A stretch of 64,000 bases of DNA from Rhodocyclus tenuis (GTDB lineage Bacteria > Pseudomonadota > Gammaproteobacteria > Burkholderiales > Rhodocyclaceae), in the NCBI RefSeq assembly GCF_014197755.1, contig NZ_JACIGE010000011.1, forward strand, positions 62,001 through 126,000. The letters are read 5' to 3'. This document shows positions 35,514-44,354 of the stretch, in pieces. The notes under the pieces are model-generated. The model searched no databases. It worked only from the letters and a program-made list of their open reading frames with translations, and was not told the DNA's origin. Within the stretch, counting starts at the first letter, position 1; every line of letters starts with the position of its first letter. The position numbers and the translations under genes were made by a program.

Positions 35514-36245
35514 GTGAGCCATGACCGTCAATCGCTGCAACTGACCCGCCGCCCGGCATCGTCGCGCCTGCATCGCCGCCATGCGGCGCCGCTGCGCCTG
35601 AGCACGACGCCCGTCGCTGCCGGCTGTGCGGTGCCGTGGGCGACGACGCATACCTTGTCGCCGCTGCCGCAATCGATGGTGCGCGAAGCCGGCATGTTCG
35701 AGTTGCTGGCGGCAGAGATGCGTATCGCCGAACTCGAACGCCAGCTTGCTGAAACGCAAGCCGTCGCCTGCACTGATCCGCTCACCGGTGCTGCCAACCG
35801 GCGCGGCTTGCAGAACGCTTTCGAGCGCGAACTGGCGCGTGTCGTCCGTAGCGGCGAAGCGCTGAGTCTGGTCGTTCTCGACATCGACAATTTCAAGCGC
35901 GTGAACGACACGCATGGCCACAGTCGCGGCGATCAGGCACTGGTGCATCTGGTGCGCGTGCTGCGCACCGCCTTGCGTCCGGTCGATCTCGTCGCCCGTC
36001 TTGGCGGTGAGGAATTCGCGCTGCTGCTCAGCGGTGCCGGTCGTGACGAAGCGCTGGCGACGATGGCGCGACTGCAGCGCGAGCTCGAGGTGCAACCGCT
36101 GCCGGAACTCGGTCTGAAGCTGACCTTCAGCGCCGGTGTCGCCATGCGCCAGAGCGACGAAAGCCTTGAGCAGTTGCTCGGTCGCGCCGATATGGCGGCC
36201 TACGCCGCCAAACACGCCGGCAAGAACCGCGTCGTCGGCGCCTGA
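35514..36245 (+). CDS. Diguanylate cyclase (GGDEF)
   Basis: About 243 residues. A poorly conserved, Arg-rich N-terminal region (about 1-65) and a short coiled coil (AEMRIAELERQLAETQA) precede a full GGDEF domain. The active site is GGEEF, and an RxxD inhibitory site (RPVD) lies exactly five residues before it, so the enzyme should be active and product-inhibited. No membrane helix or sensor domain is seen. GTG 35514 has GGAG 9 nt upstream; an ATG at 35499 and a longer frame to 35448 are alternatives. Confidence 0.85.
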   Translation: MSHDRQSLQLTRRPASSRLHRRHAAPLRLSTTPVAAGCAVPWATTHTLSPLPQSMVREAGMFELLAAEMRIAELERQLAETQAVACTDPLTGAANRRGLQNAFERELARVVRSGEALSLVVLDIDNFKRVNDTHGHSRGDQALVHLVRVLRTALRPVDLVARLGGEEFALLLSGAGRDEALATMARLQRELEVQPLPELGLKLTFSAGVAMRQSDESLEQLLGRADMAAYAAKHAGKNRVVGA

Positions 36246-36424
36246 ACTGGTCGCGCTTGTTGTGCCAAGCCCCGCTGACGCGGGGGCTGCCTGAGCGGTG
36301 ATTCTTCGGCTCGCGCGATGCGCTGACCGCCATCACCGGTATCTCCCGGTACCGGCGGCTGCGTCAGGCAGCAGGCGTGGTAGACTTTCTGCCTCCCAAA
36401 ACTCCGCCCGGCCCCCATTCCGCC

Positions 36425-37867
36425 ATGCGCTACCTGTCGACCCGTGCCGCTTCGCCGGACGCTTCCGCCAAATCCTTCTGCGACATCCTGCTCGGCGGGC
36501 TGGCGCCCGATGGCGGCCTCTACCTGCCCGAGTCCTATCCGCAGATCACGCGCGCCGAGCTCGACGCCTGGCGTGGCCTGTCCTACGCCGATCTGGCTTT
36601 CGCCGTGCTGTCGAAGTTCATCGACGACATTCCGCCGGCCGACCTGAAGGCGATCACCGCACGCACCTACACTGCCGAAACCTACGGCTACTGTCGCGAC
36701 GGCGCCGATGCGCGCGAGATCACGCCGCTGCGCTGGCTCGAGCCGGGGCTGGCGCTGCTCGAACTGTCGAACGGCCCGACGCTGGCGTTCAAGGACATGG
36801 CGATGCAGCTGCTCGGCGCGCTGTTCGAATACGTGCTCGACCAGCGCGGCGAAGAGATCAACATCCTCGGCGCCACCTCGGGCGATACCGGCTCGGCGGC
36901 CGAATACGCGATGCGCGGCAAGCACGGCGTGCGCGTCTTCATGCTCTCGCCGGCCGGACGCATGAGCGACTTCCAGCGCGCGCAGATGTATTCGCTCGCC
37001 GACTCCAACATCTTCAATCTGGCCGTGCGCGGCACCTTCGACGACGCGCAGGACATCGTCAAGGCGGTTTCCGGCGACGCCGCCTTCAAGGCCGGGCATC
37101 GTATCGGCGCCGTCAATTCGATCAACTGGGCGCGTGTCGTCGCGCAGATCGTCTATTACTTCAAGGGCTATTTCGCGGCGACGCAGAGCAACGACGAGCA
37201 GGTGGCCTTTGCCGTTCCCTCGGGCAATTTCGGCAACATCTGCGCCGGCCACATCGCGCGCATGATGGGCCTGCCGATCGCGCGACTGGTGCTGGCGACC
37301 AACGAAAACGACGTGCTCGACGAGTTCTTCCGCAGCGGCAGCTATCGTCCGCGTGCGGCGGCCGAAACGCACGCCACCTCGAGCCCGTCGATGGACATTT
37401 CCAAGGCGTCGAACTTCGAGCGCTTCGTCTTCGATCTGGTCGGCCGCGACCCGGCGAAGGTGCGTGGGTTGTGGGCCGAAGTCGACGCCGGTCGCGGTTT
37501 CGATCTGGCGCAGACGCCGTACTTCGACCGCCTCGCCGAATTCGGCTTCGTTTCTGGCAGCAGCACGCACGCTGACCGGCTGGCGACGATCCGTACGACT
37601 TACGAGAAATATGGCGTGATCGTCGATCCGCACACCGCCGACGGCTTGAAGGTCGCCGCCGGCCTGCGCAGCGCCGGCGTGCCGATGATCGTTCTGGAAA
37701 CGGCGCAGCCGGCGAAGTTCGAAGCGACGATTCAGGAAGCGCTCGGCCGTCTGCCGCAGCGGCCGCAGGCCTTGCTCGGCATCGAGCAGTTGCCGCAACG
37801 CGTCGAAACCCTCGCTGTCGATGTGCAGGCGGTGAAGGACTTCATTGCCGCTCGGCTTGCTGCCTGA
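36425..37867 (+). CDS. thrC: Threonine synthase
   Basis: A 480-residue PLP enzyme that turns O-phosphohomoserine into threonine. The N-terminus MRYLSTRAASPDASAKSFCD and LAPDGGLYLPE are typical of the bacterial class 2 enzymes, the PLP lysine is Lys123 in LAFKDMAMQ, and GATSGDTGSAA binds phosphate. It stands alone here, without hom or thrB next to it. The ATG at 36425 gives the conserved start; a frame from 36377 adds an unrelated leader. Confidence 0.95.
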   Translation: MRYLSTRAASPDASAKSFCDILLGGLAPDGGLYLPESYPQITRAELDAWRGLSYADLAFAVLSKFIDDIPPADLKAITARTYTAETYGYCRDGADAREITPLRWLEPGLALLELSNGPTLAFKDMAMQLLGALFEYVLDQRGEEINILGATSGDTGSAAEYAMRGKHGVRVFMLSPAGRMSDFQRAQMYSLADSNIFNLAVRGTFDDAQDIVKAVSGDAAFKAGHRIGAVNSINWARVVAQIVYYFKGYFAATQSNDEQVAFAVPSGNFGNICAGHIARMMGLPIARLVLATNENDVLDEFFRSGSYRPRAAAETHATSSPSMDISKASNFERFVFDLVGRDPAKVRGLWAEVDAGRGFDLAQTPYFDRLAEFGFVSGSSTHADRLATIRTTYEKYGVIVDPHTADGLKVAAGLRSAGVPMIVLETAQPAKFEATIQEALGRLPQRPQALLGIEQLPQRVETLAVDVQAVKDFIAARLAA

Positions 37868-37888
37868 ACGGCGCCTACCCGGTCCCCG

Positions 37889-37913
37889 CCGCGCGCGCCC
37901 TCGCGGCGCGCGG
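37889..37913. terminator. GC-rich hairpin between convergent thrC and a small gene
   Basis: 8-bp stem CCGCGCGC/GCGCGCGG with a 9-nt loop, no T run. Probable Rho-dependent or protective hairpin. Confidence 0.4.
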
Positions 37914-37920
37914 GAATGCC

Positions 37921-38058
37921 TCAGAGGTAGATGACGGCGGGGAAGACGGCGACTGCCAGCACCAGCACCAGCCACTCGAGGTTGTGGCGACCGAGAAAGC
38001 CGGTGAAGTGAAGCGCGAGGATCGTGATCGCAATCACGTAGAAGAGCGCGAACAACAT
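37921..38058 (-). CDS. 45-residue two-helix membrane protein
   Basis: Reading the minus strand from ATG 38058 gives 45 residues ending at TGA 37921. A GGGAGGG ribosome site lies 8 nt upstream. The peptide has two hydrophobic segments, LFALFYVIAITILALHF and LEWLVLVLAVAVFPAVIYL, joined by a short GRHN-containing turn. This looks like a hairpin inner-membrane miniprotein. No family is recognised. Its codon use fits the host, and both helices are free of stops, which favours a real gene. Confidence 0.6.
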   Translation of the reverse strand: MLFALFYVIAITILALHFTGFLGRHNLEWLVLVLAVAVFPAVIYL

Positions 38059-38196
38059 GCCGATGCCCTCCCTGGGGCAATGTGGTGTGGATACTGGCTG
38101 GTCAGGGCAAAATTATAACGAGCCGCGACTGCATTGATGTGACATCGTTGGCGGCGCGCCAGCGTCCTGTCGCCGTCTTTGCCCTGGTCATGGTCT

Positions 38197-39063
38197 TCAG
38201 TCGACGATGCGCATCGACAGGTCGAGTGCGCGCACATCCTTGGTCAGCGAACCGATCGAGATGCGGTCGACGCCGCTGGCGGCAATGGCGGCCACCGTCG
38301 CCAGCGAGACATTGCCCGAGGCTTCGAGCACGGCGCGGCCGGCGTTCAGTTCAACTGCCCTGCGCATCGTCTCCGGCGTCATGTTGTCGAGCAGCACCAT
38401 CGTCGCGCCGGCGGCCAGCGCTTCGCCGAGTTCGTCGAGATTTTCGACCTCCACCTGGATGAACTTGCAGCGCTCGCCGGCGGCCTGCGCCACGGTGCGC
38501 GCCGCGGCCAGTGCTGCGGTGATGCCGCCGGCTGCCGCGATGTGGTTTTCCTTGATCAGGATCGCGTCGTGCAGGCCTAGGCGGTGATTGCCGCCGCCGC
38601 CGCAGGCAACCGCGTATTTCTGCGCCAGGCGCAGTCCGGGAATCGTCTTGCGTGTATCGACAATCTGCGCGCGTGCGCCGGGAACGGCAGCAACGGCATC
38701 GACGAATTCGCGCGTGCGCGTGGCGACACCCGAGAGCAGTTGCAGGAAATTGAGCGCGCTGCGCTCGCCGGTGAGCAGCGCCCGCGCCGGGCCGCTGATT
38801 TCGCACAGCGTTTGTCCGGGAACGACGCGATCGCCGTCGGCGGCGGACCAGCGCAGCGTGACGCTCGGGTCGATGCAGGTGAAGCAGCGATCGAACCAGG
38901 CACAACCGCAGAGAGTCGCCGCTTCGCGCGAGATGATGCGTGCGTGGCTGATGGTGCCGGTGGCGACCAGTTCGGCGGTCAGGTCGCCGGCGCCGACGTC
39001 CTCGCTGAGCGCGGCGGCGACGTTGCTTTCGATTTCGGCCAGAGGGGGCAGGGCAGGCTTCAT
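38197..39063 (-). CDS. nadC: Nicotinate-nucleotide pyrophosphorylase (carboxylating)
   Basis: A 288-residue quinolinate phosphoribosyltransferase for de novo NAD synthesis. Visible motifs are [10 protein letters not shown] near the N-terminus, [11 protein letters not shown] and [18 protein letters not shown] in the middle, and LEASGN near the end. Length is normal. It lies downstream of nnr on the same strand, a loose grouping of NAD-related genes separated by 240 nt. Confidence 0.95.
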   Translation of the reverse strand: MKPALPPLAEIESNVAAALSEDVGAGDLTAELVATGTISHARIISREAATLCGCAWFDRCFTCIDPSVTLRWSAADGDRVVPGQTLCEISGPARALLTGERSALNFLQLLSGVATRTREFVDAVAAVPGARAQIVDTRKTIPGLRLAQKYAVACGGGGNHRLGLHDAILIKENHIAAAGGITAALAAARTVAQAAGERCKFIQVEVENLDELGEALAAGATMVLLDNMTPETMRRAVELNAGRAVLEASGNVSLATVAAIAASGVDRISIGSLTKDVRALDLSMRIVD

Positions 39064-39305
39064 GGGGGCTCGCGGGAGCCGCGGTGCTGGCCGCGGCCGG
39101 GGAATGGAGAAGGGGGAGGGGGCGGGTGGAATGGCGAAAGCTCAGATTTTAGCACCCGCCCCCCGGGCGCGCGCTGCCTGCCGGTCAGCGCACCAGTCCT
39201 GGTCGCGGGCGTCCGGCGCGCTTGCCAGTGAAGATGGCGCTAGCGTGACGCTGGCGAAAGCCGCTGCGCGGAGAGCGTCAGCCCTGCCGCCGGGTCGCGG
39301 CGATT

Positions 39306-40817
39306 TCAAGTCGCGGCGCACCACGCGTTCAGCAGGCGGCGTGCGGCGTCGATGGTTTCGCCGGCGGTGAGACCGATCGGGCCGATGTCGCTAGCGGCCA
39401 GCGCATCGGCAGCTGCGCCGTGCAGGTGCACGCCCGCCAGCAGAGCTTCGTCGGCCGACCAGCCCTGCGTCAGCAGCGCGACGACGATGCCGGCAAGTAC
39501 ATCGCCCATGCCGGCGCTGGCCATTCCCGGATTGCCGGTGGTGTTGATCAACCAGCGGCCGTCGGCGAAGGCAATCACGCTGCCGCAACCCTTGAGCACG
39601 ACGCCGGCGGCGTAGCGACGGGCGATTGCCTGTGCCGCCGCGACGCGGTCGGCCTGCACGCTGGCGACCGTGCTGCCGAGCAGGCGCGCGGCCTCCGCCG
39701 GATGCGGCGTGAGCAGGCTGGGCGCCGGGCGTGCAGCCAGTGCCACCTGTAATACGCTGTCGGCGGCGATGCGATTGAGCGCGTCGGCGTCGAGCAGCAG
39801 CGGCACGGGCAGCGCCAGCGCGCTCGCCAGCAGGCTGCGTGCGGCCTCGCTGTCGCCAAGGCCCGGGCCGCAGAGCAGGGCGTCAAGCGGGCCGGCGAGC
39901 ACGCTGGCCGGCGGGCGCAGCATCAGTTCGGGCTGCGTGGCGTCGACGCCGGGCGCTTTCTCGTCGAGCAGGCCGACGAAGACGCGGCCGGCGCCAAGTT
40001 TCTGCGCCGCGCGACCGGCGAGCAGCGCCGCGCCGAGCATGCCAGGCGCACCACCGACGATGCCGGCGTTGCCGAAGCTGCCCTTGTGCGTGTTGCGCAG
40101 ACGTGGCCGCAGCTGCACCGCGAACTCAGGACGCGCGAGGATTCGCCCGCGCGCTCCTCTGGCTACGGCGGCTTCAAGCCCGAGCGTGGCGACGCTGATG
40201 CTGCCGCAATGGTCGGGCCCGTCGCCGGTGAATAGCCCCGGTTTGGCGGCGATGAAAGTGAGCGTATGCGTGGCGCGGATCGCCGGGCCGGCGACGATTC
40301 CGCTCGCGGCGTCGAGCCCGCTCGGGCAGTCGAGCGCGAGTAGCGGACAGCCGTCGCGCGCGGCGAGCGTATTGGCGGCGGCGACGAGTGCGGCGGCGTC
40401 GCCGCCGATGGCGCGCGACAGGCCGATGCCGAACAGGCCGTCGACGATCAGCGACCAGCGCTTTCCTGCCGGAATATGGGGGGACACTTCGCCGCCGGCG
40501 GCGACGAAATCGCGGCAAGCCGCCGCGGCGTCGCCCGGCAGCCGGGCGACGTCACCAGTGAACACCAGCGTCAGGTCGAAGAAAAGCTCGCGCAGCCGGC
40601 TTGCCGTGACGAAGGCATCGCCGCCGTTGGCACCCGGGCCGGCAAGGACGAGTACGCTGCCTTCGTCGGTGCAGAGTGTGGCGGCCAGCGTCGCCGCGGC
40701 GGCGCCGGCGCGCTGCATCAGCGGCAGGTGGGCGGCGTCGCATTCGATCGCTCGCAGCGCTGCGATCTCGAGCAGCGGCACGGCCGGAGGCAGTGGCGTG
40801 AGGCGCGGGTTCGGCAT
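39306..40817 (-). CDS. nnr: Bifunctional NAD(P)H-hydrate epimerase/dehydratase
   Basis: A 503-residue two-domain repair enzyme. The N-terminal epimerase part (about 1-215) holds AGPGANGGDAFV, and the C-terminal ADP- or ATP-dependent dehydratase (about 225-500) holds the ribokinase-like NTTGNPGMASAGMGDVLAG. It restores NAD(P)H damaged by hydration. Domain order is as in E. coli YjeF/Nnr. The start at 40817 is an ATG before PNPRLTPLPP. Confidence 0.93.
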   Translation of the reverse strand: MPNPRLTPLPPAVPLLEIAALRAIECDAAHLPLMQRAGAAAATLAATLCTDEGSVLVLAGPGANGGDAFVTASRLRELFFDLTLVFTGDVARLPGDAAAACRDFVAAGGEVSPHIPAGKRWSLIVDGLFGIGLSRAIGGDAAALVAAANTLAARDGCPLLALDCPSGLDAASGIVAGPAIRATHTLTFIAAKPGLFTGDGPDHCGSISVATLGLEAAVARGARGRILARPEFAVQLRPRLRNTHKGSFGNAGIVGGAPGMLGAALLAGRAAQKLGAGRVFVGLLDEKAPGVDATQPELMLRPPASVLAGPLDALLCGPGLGDSEAARSLLASALALPVPLLLDADALNRIAADSVLQVALAARPAPSLLTPHPAEAARLLGSTVASVQADRVAAAQAIARRYAAGVVLKGCGSVIAFADGRWLINTTGNPGMASAGMGDVLAGIVVALLTQGWSADEALLAGVHLHGAAADALAASDIGPIGLTAGETIDAARRLLNAWCAAT

Positions 40818-41070
40818 GGTTTTTCGGCGGAAGGTAATGCCGGAATACTAGCCGAAAACGCTGCGATCACCGGCTACTGACAGCGTGCCGGAGATGCCGG
40901 CAGGGCGCGTGCAAGTGCCGTTCTGACAACGTCCGCCGCCCCTGCTGGCGGAGCCGCCGACGAGGGGCGAACAACAGGCAGACTGCTGACTGTTGCTGCC
41001 CGAGCAGCTTGCCTTGTCGTACATCCGCCACGCTGCGGCGAAGCCACATTGATGGCATCGAGCGTCGTAC

Positions 41071-41099
41071 TTGTTGCTGGCTGCACGAGCCGTGATAAT
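41071..41099 (+). promoter_or_regulatory. Candidate promoter of the TonB-dependent receptor gene
   Basis: TTGTTG (41071-41076), 17-bp spacer, GATAAT (41094-41099). A start near 41106 would rule out the upstream ATG 41052 and support the TTG at 41136. The rest of the 318-nt gap (40818-41135) has no gene and no recognisable riboswitch. Confidence 0.5.
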
Positions 41100-41135
41100 C
41101 CGGAAACGACAACAAAAACAAGCACGAAAGCTCAA

Positions 41136-43235
41136 TTGACGGCATTCAGCTTATTTCCGCACGCGCGCTTGCCTTCGCTGCTCGCTGCGTTTCTTGCTGC
41201 GGGCACCACTCTGCTGGCGCCGCCAGCATTCGCCCAGGCTTTGTCCGAGGATGATTTCCTCAGCGACCTGCCCGTCGTCGTCTCGGCGACGCGCCTGCGT
41301 CAGTCGCTCGCCGCTACGCCAGCGTCGATGACCGTCATCGACCGCGAGATGATCCGCGACTCGGGTGCCTGGGACGTCGCCGACCTGTTCCGCCTCGTTC
41401 CCGGCATGTACGTCGCCTACAATGTCGACAAGGAAGTGGTTCCCGGTCACGTCGTCAGCTATCACGGCATGGCCGACCCTTACGCCAAGCGCATGCAGAT
41501 CCTGATCGACGGGCGGTCGGTGTACACCCCGCTGTTTGGTGGTCCGATCTGGAGCAACATCCCTCTGGCCCTTGATGACATCGAGCGCGTCGAGGTGGTG
41601 CGCGGACCGAATGCGGCGAGTTACGGCGCCAATTCCTTCCTCGGCGTGATCAACATCATCACGCGCGACCCGGCCGACGTGCAGGGCAAACTGGTGTCGC
41701 TGTCCGGTGGTACGCCCGGCGTCGACGCGACACTGCGCTACGGCGGCCGCGCCGGCGCGATGGACTACCGGACGGCGCTGCAGTTGCGCGACGACGCCGG
41801 TTACACGCGCGATGGCGAAGGCCGTTACAACGATGAAGATGTGCACGCGCGCAGCGACGACAAACGCATCGCCAACCTGTCGTTTCGCGGCGACTATCGG
41901 GTCAACGGCATCGACGAGCTGCAGTTGCAGTTCGGCTATTCGGGCGGCAGCCGGCAGACGGGCGACTACCCGAACACCAATCCGCGGCGTGACAAGGATG
42001 TCGGTTCCATGTTCGCGCTGGCGCGCTGGCAGCGCGATCTCGGTGCCGACAGCCAGTTCAGCCTGCGCGCGTATTACAACCGCGATCGTCTCAGTGAGGA
42101 TTTGAGCCAGCTGGTCAGTCCGTGGTTTCCGGTCACTATCGGTGGCAACTCGTTCCTGCTGCCACTCGGTGTGCCAACTCCTTTCACGCAGGCGCTCAGT
42201 CATGTTGCCGAGCGCACTGACGTTGAAGCGCAGCACAGCTTCTGGGCTGGCGAGAGCCTGCGCCTGGTCTGGGGCGGCTCGCTGCGCCTTGATCGGGTGC
42301 GCAGCACGCTCTATCTCGGGTCAGAAGACTTCAAGAGCTTCAATCAGCAGAGCGTCTTCGCCAATGCCGAGTGGCGGCCGCTGGCAGCGCTCGTTTTCAA
42401 CTTCGGCACGATGCTTGAGCACAACAGCTTCGTCGGTACCAATGCGTCGCCGCGCGCCAGCGTCAACTACCATCTGACGCCGACGCAGACGCTGCGGGCG
42501 ACACTGAGTCGCGCCTGGCGCAATCCGGTTTCGTACGAACAGGAGGGCAACTCGCGCTGGTTGTTTCCGGCTGTGCTGCCGCCCGCTTTCACCACCAACG
42601 CCTACCAGTATCTTTACGGACAGAACAACCTGCGCCCGGAACGCATCGATTCGCGCGAACTCGGCTACCTGCTCGAGTTGCCCCGCGGCGGTTCGCTCGA
42701 TCTCAAGTATTCGTACGATACGCTCAGCGACCTGATCGAAATGTACGCATTCGATTGCTGCGGTACGGCGATTCCGGGAACGGTGCGTACCTTTGGTAAT
42801 CGAAGTGACGCCAGCATCCATTCGTTCGAGGCGCAGTGGCAGCAGCAGTTCGACGAAGCAACACGCATTCACTTCGGCTGGTCAGCAACGCACATCGTCC
42901 GCGATTCTGGTTCAGTTCCAGCATCCGCCGCCTACGCCTACGACCGAACGGCTTCCCGCCACAGCCAGAACATGCTGCTTTCCCGTCAATTGTCGCCCGC
43001 GTGGCGCGCCAGCCTTGGCGTCTATCGCGTCGGTTCGCTCCAGGCCAATTCGGGCGACTCGCTGCCTGCCTACATGCGCTGGGATGTCCGTGTCGCCCGC
43101 CAGTTCAAGTGGCACGAGGGCGATGGCGAGCTGGCGCTGGTGGTGCAGGACATCGGCGACACGCAGTACCGTGAGTTTTACGCCGACAACGTCCTTGGTC
43201 GGCGCAGTTTCCTGAATCTGCGACTGGCTTTCTGA
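41136..43235 (+). CDS. TonB-dependent outer-membrane receptor
   Basis: About 699 residues. A signal peptide (cleavage near AFA/QA) is followed by a plug domain (VVVSATRLRQSLAATPASMT, IERVEVVRGPNAASYGANSF) and a beta barrel ending in the typical C-terminal aromatic residue (NLRLAF). It resembles siderophore or cobalamin-type receptors but the ligand is unknown. The start is uncertain; TTG 41136 lies just after a promoter and gives a proper signal peptide. The next gene, 7 nt away, encodes an ABC-type binding protein, so the two probably work together in uptake or sensing. Confidence 0.88.
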   Translation: MTAFSLFPHARLPSLLAAFLAAGTTLLAPPAFAQALSEDDFLSDLPVVVSATRLRQSLAATPASMTVIDREMIRDSGAWDVADLFRLVPGMYVAYNVDKEVVPGHVVSYHGMADPYAKRMQILIDGRSVYTPLFGGPIWSNIPLALDDIERVEVVRGPNAASYGANSFLGVINIITRDPADVQGKLVSLSGGTPGVDATLRYGGRAGAMDYRTALQLRDDAGYTRDGEGRYNDEDVHARSDDKRIANLSFRGDYRVNGIDELQLQFGYSGGSRQTGDYPNTNPRRDKDVGSMFALARWQRDLGADSQFSLRAYYNRDRLSEDLSQLVSPWFPVTIGGNSFLLPLGVPTPFTQALSHVAERTDVEAQHSFWAGESLRLVWGGSLRLDRVRSTLYLGSEDFKSFNQQSVFANAEWRPLAALVFNFGTMLEHNSFVGTNASPRASVNYHLTPTQTLRATLSRAWRNPVSYEQEGNSRWLFPAVLPPAFTTNAYQYLYGQNNLRPERIDSRELGYLLELPRGGSLDLKYSYDTLSDLIEMYAFDCCGTAIPGTVRTFGNRSDASIHSFEAQWQQQFDEATRIHFGWSATHIVRDSGSVPASAAYAYDRTASRHSQNMLLSRQLSPAWRASLGVYRVGSLQANSGDSLPAYMRWDVRVARQFKWHEGDGELALVVQDIGDTQYREFYADNVLGRRSFLNLRLAF

Positions 43236-43241
43236 TTTTCC

Positions 43242-44231
43242 ATGGTCCGCGGTTCGGTCATCGCCCCCCTCAGGCTCAATGCCTCCCGTCATATGACCTT
43301 GGTCTTGGTGGCAGTGGTTCTGATGCTGGCCGGGCGTGTTGCCCTGGCGCAGGAGCGTGTGGCCGTGCTGCTCAGCGAACGCGGTGGGCATTACAGCGAG
43401 TTTCTGGACGCTTTCTACCGCGCACTGGCCGACCCGGTGCTCGCCGGTCGGCCACTGACGATCGTCGAGTTGACCACCGTTCCTGAGCGCGCCGGTGATC
43501 CGCGCCTCGCCGGTGTGTCGGCGCTCGTCGCAGTCGGTGTGCAGGCGATGCGCAGCGCTGCCGCTCGCGATGACCTGCCGCCGACGCTCAATGTGCTGGT
43601 GCCGCGCGCCAGTTATGAGCGCACGGTCGCCGAGTCGGGGCGCCATCGCGCGCGCGCGCAGTTTTCGGCGATCTATCTCGACCAGCCCTTGTCACGCCAG
43701 CTTGGCCTGATCCGCCTGGTCCTGCCCGGCAAGCGGCGGGTGGCGGTACTGCTCGGGCCGGATTCGAGCTTCTTCCTGCCGCGCCTGCGTGCGGCGGTGG
43801 CACGCACCGGACTCGAACTGATCAGCGACGAGGTCAGCGCCGAGTTCGAACTCATTCCGGCCTTGTCGCAACTGCTCGGTGGCGCCGACCTCTTGCTGGC
43901 GCTTCCCGACAGCGTCGTGTTCACGCGCGAGTCGGCGCGTTCGATCCTGCTGACGGCGTATCGCTATCAGAAACCGATGTTCGGTTTTTCCCAGGCCTAC
44001 GTGAATGCCGGCGCGCTGGCAGCGGTTTTCAGCACGCCGGCGCAGATCGCCCGGCAGACGGTCGAGATGCTGCGTGCCCAGCCGAATGCTCGGCAGACCT
44101 TGCCGCTAGCGCTTTACCCGACCCATTTTTCGGTGTCGGTAAACCGTGCAGTAGCGCGTGCGCTGGCGATCGATCCGCCTGCCGACGGTGCCTTGCACGC
44201 TGCGCTGGCCAGCGAGACCGATAGCGACTGA
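43242..44231 (+). CDS. ABC-type substrate-binding protein (ABC_sub_bind family)
   Basis: A 329-residue exported protein with a signal peptide (VLVAVVLMLAGRVALAQ, cleavage near ALA) and the two-lobe periplasmic binding fold of the PF04392 family. VAVLLSERGGHYSEFLDAF and the later YQKPMFGFSQAYVNAGALAA are typical. No permease or ATPase follows. Such orphan binding proteins with a TonB receptor occur in other betaproteobacteria and may feed a sensor rather than a transporter. An ATG at 43293 is a shorter alternative start. Confidence 0.8.
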   Translation: MVRGSVIAPLRLNASRHMTLVLVAVVLMLAGRVALAQERVAVLLSERGGHYSEFLDAFYRALADPVLAGRPLTIVELTTVPERAGDPRLAGVSALVAVGVQAMRSAAARDDLPPTLNVLVPRASYERTVAESGRHRARAQFSAIYLDQPLSRQLGLIRLVLPGKRRVAVLLGPDSSFFLPRLRAAVARTGLELISDEVSAEFELIPALSQLLGGADLLLALPDSVVFTRESARSILLTAYRYQKPMFGFSQAYVNAGALAAVFSTPAQIARQTVEMLRAQPNARQTLPLALYPTHFSVSVNRAVARALAIDPPADGALHAALASETDSD

Positions 44232-44354
44232 ACGGCAGTGGCTACGGCCGCTGGGCTATAATTGCGGCCCTGCGCGGTCCCGGCCGAATGGTTTGCTGCC
44301 GGCAACTTCAGCCGCCTTTTCTGCCAGCGCTTTCATCGACACTCCCGCTTCCGG

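Noticed and set aside
40818-41070. Cobalamin riboswitch upstream of the TonB receptor
   Set aside because: The conserved B12 box and surrounding stems were looked for and not seen.
41052-41135. A longer start for the TonB receptor, with a lipobox-like VAGC near the N-terminus
   Set aside because: A promoter with 17-bp spacing lies inside this part, and the real signal peptide begins downstream. A receptor barrel would not need a lipobox here.
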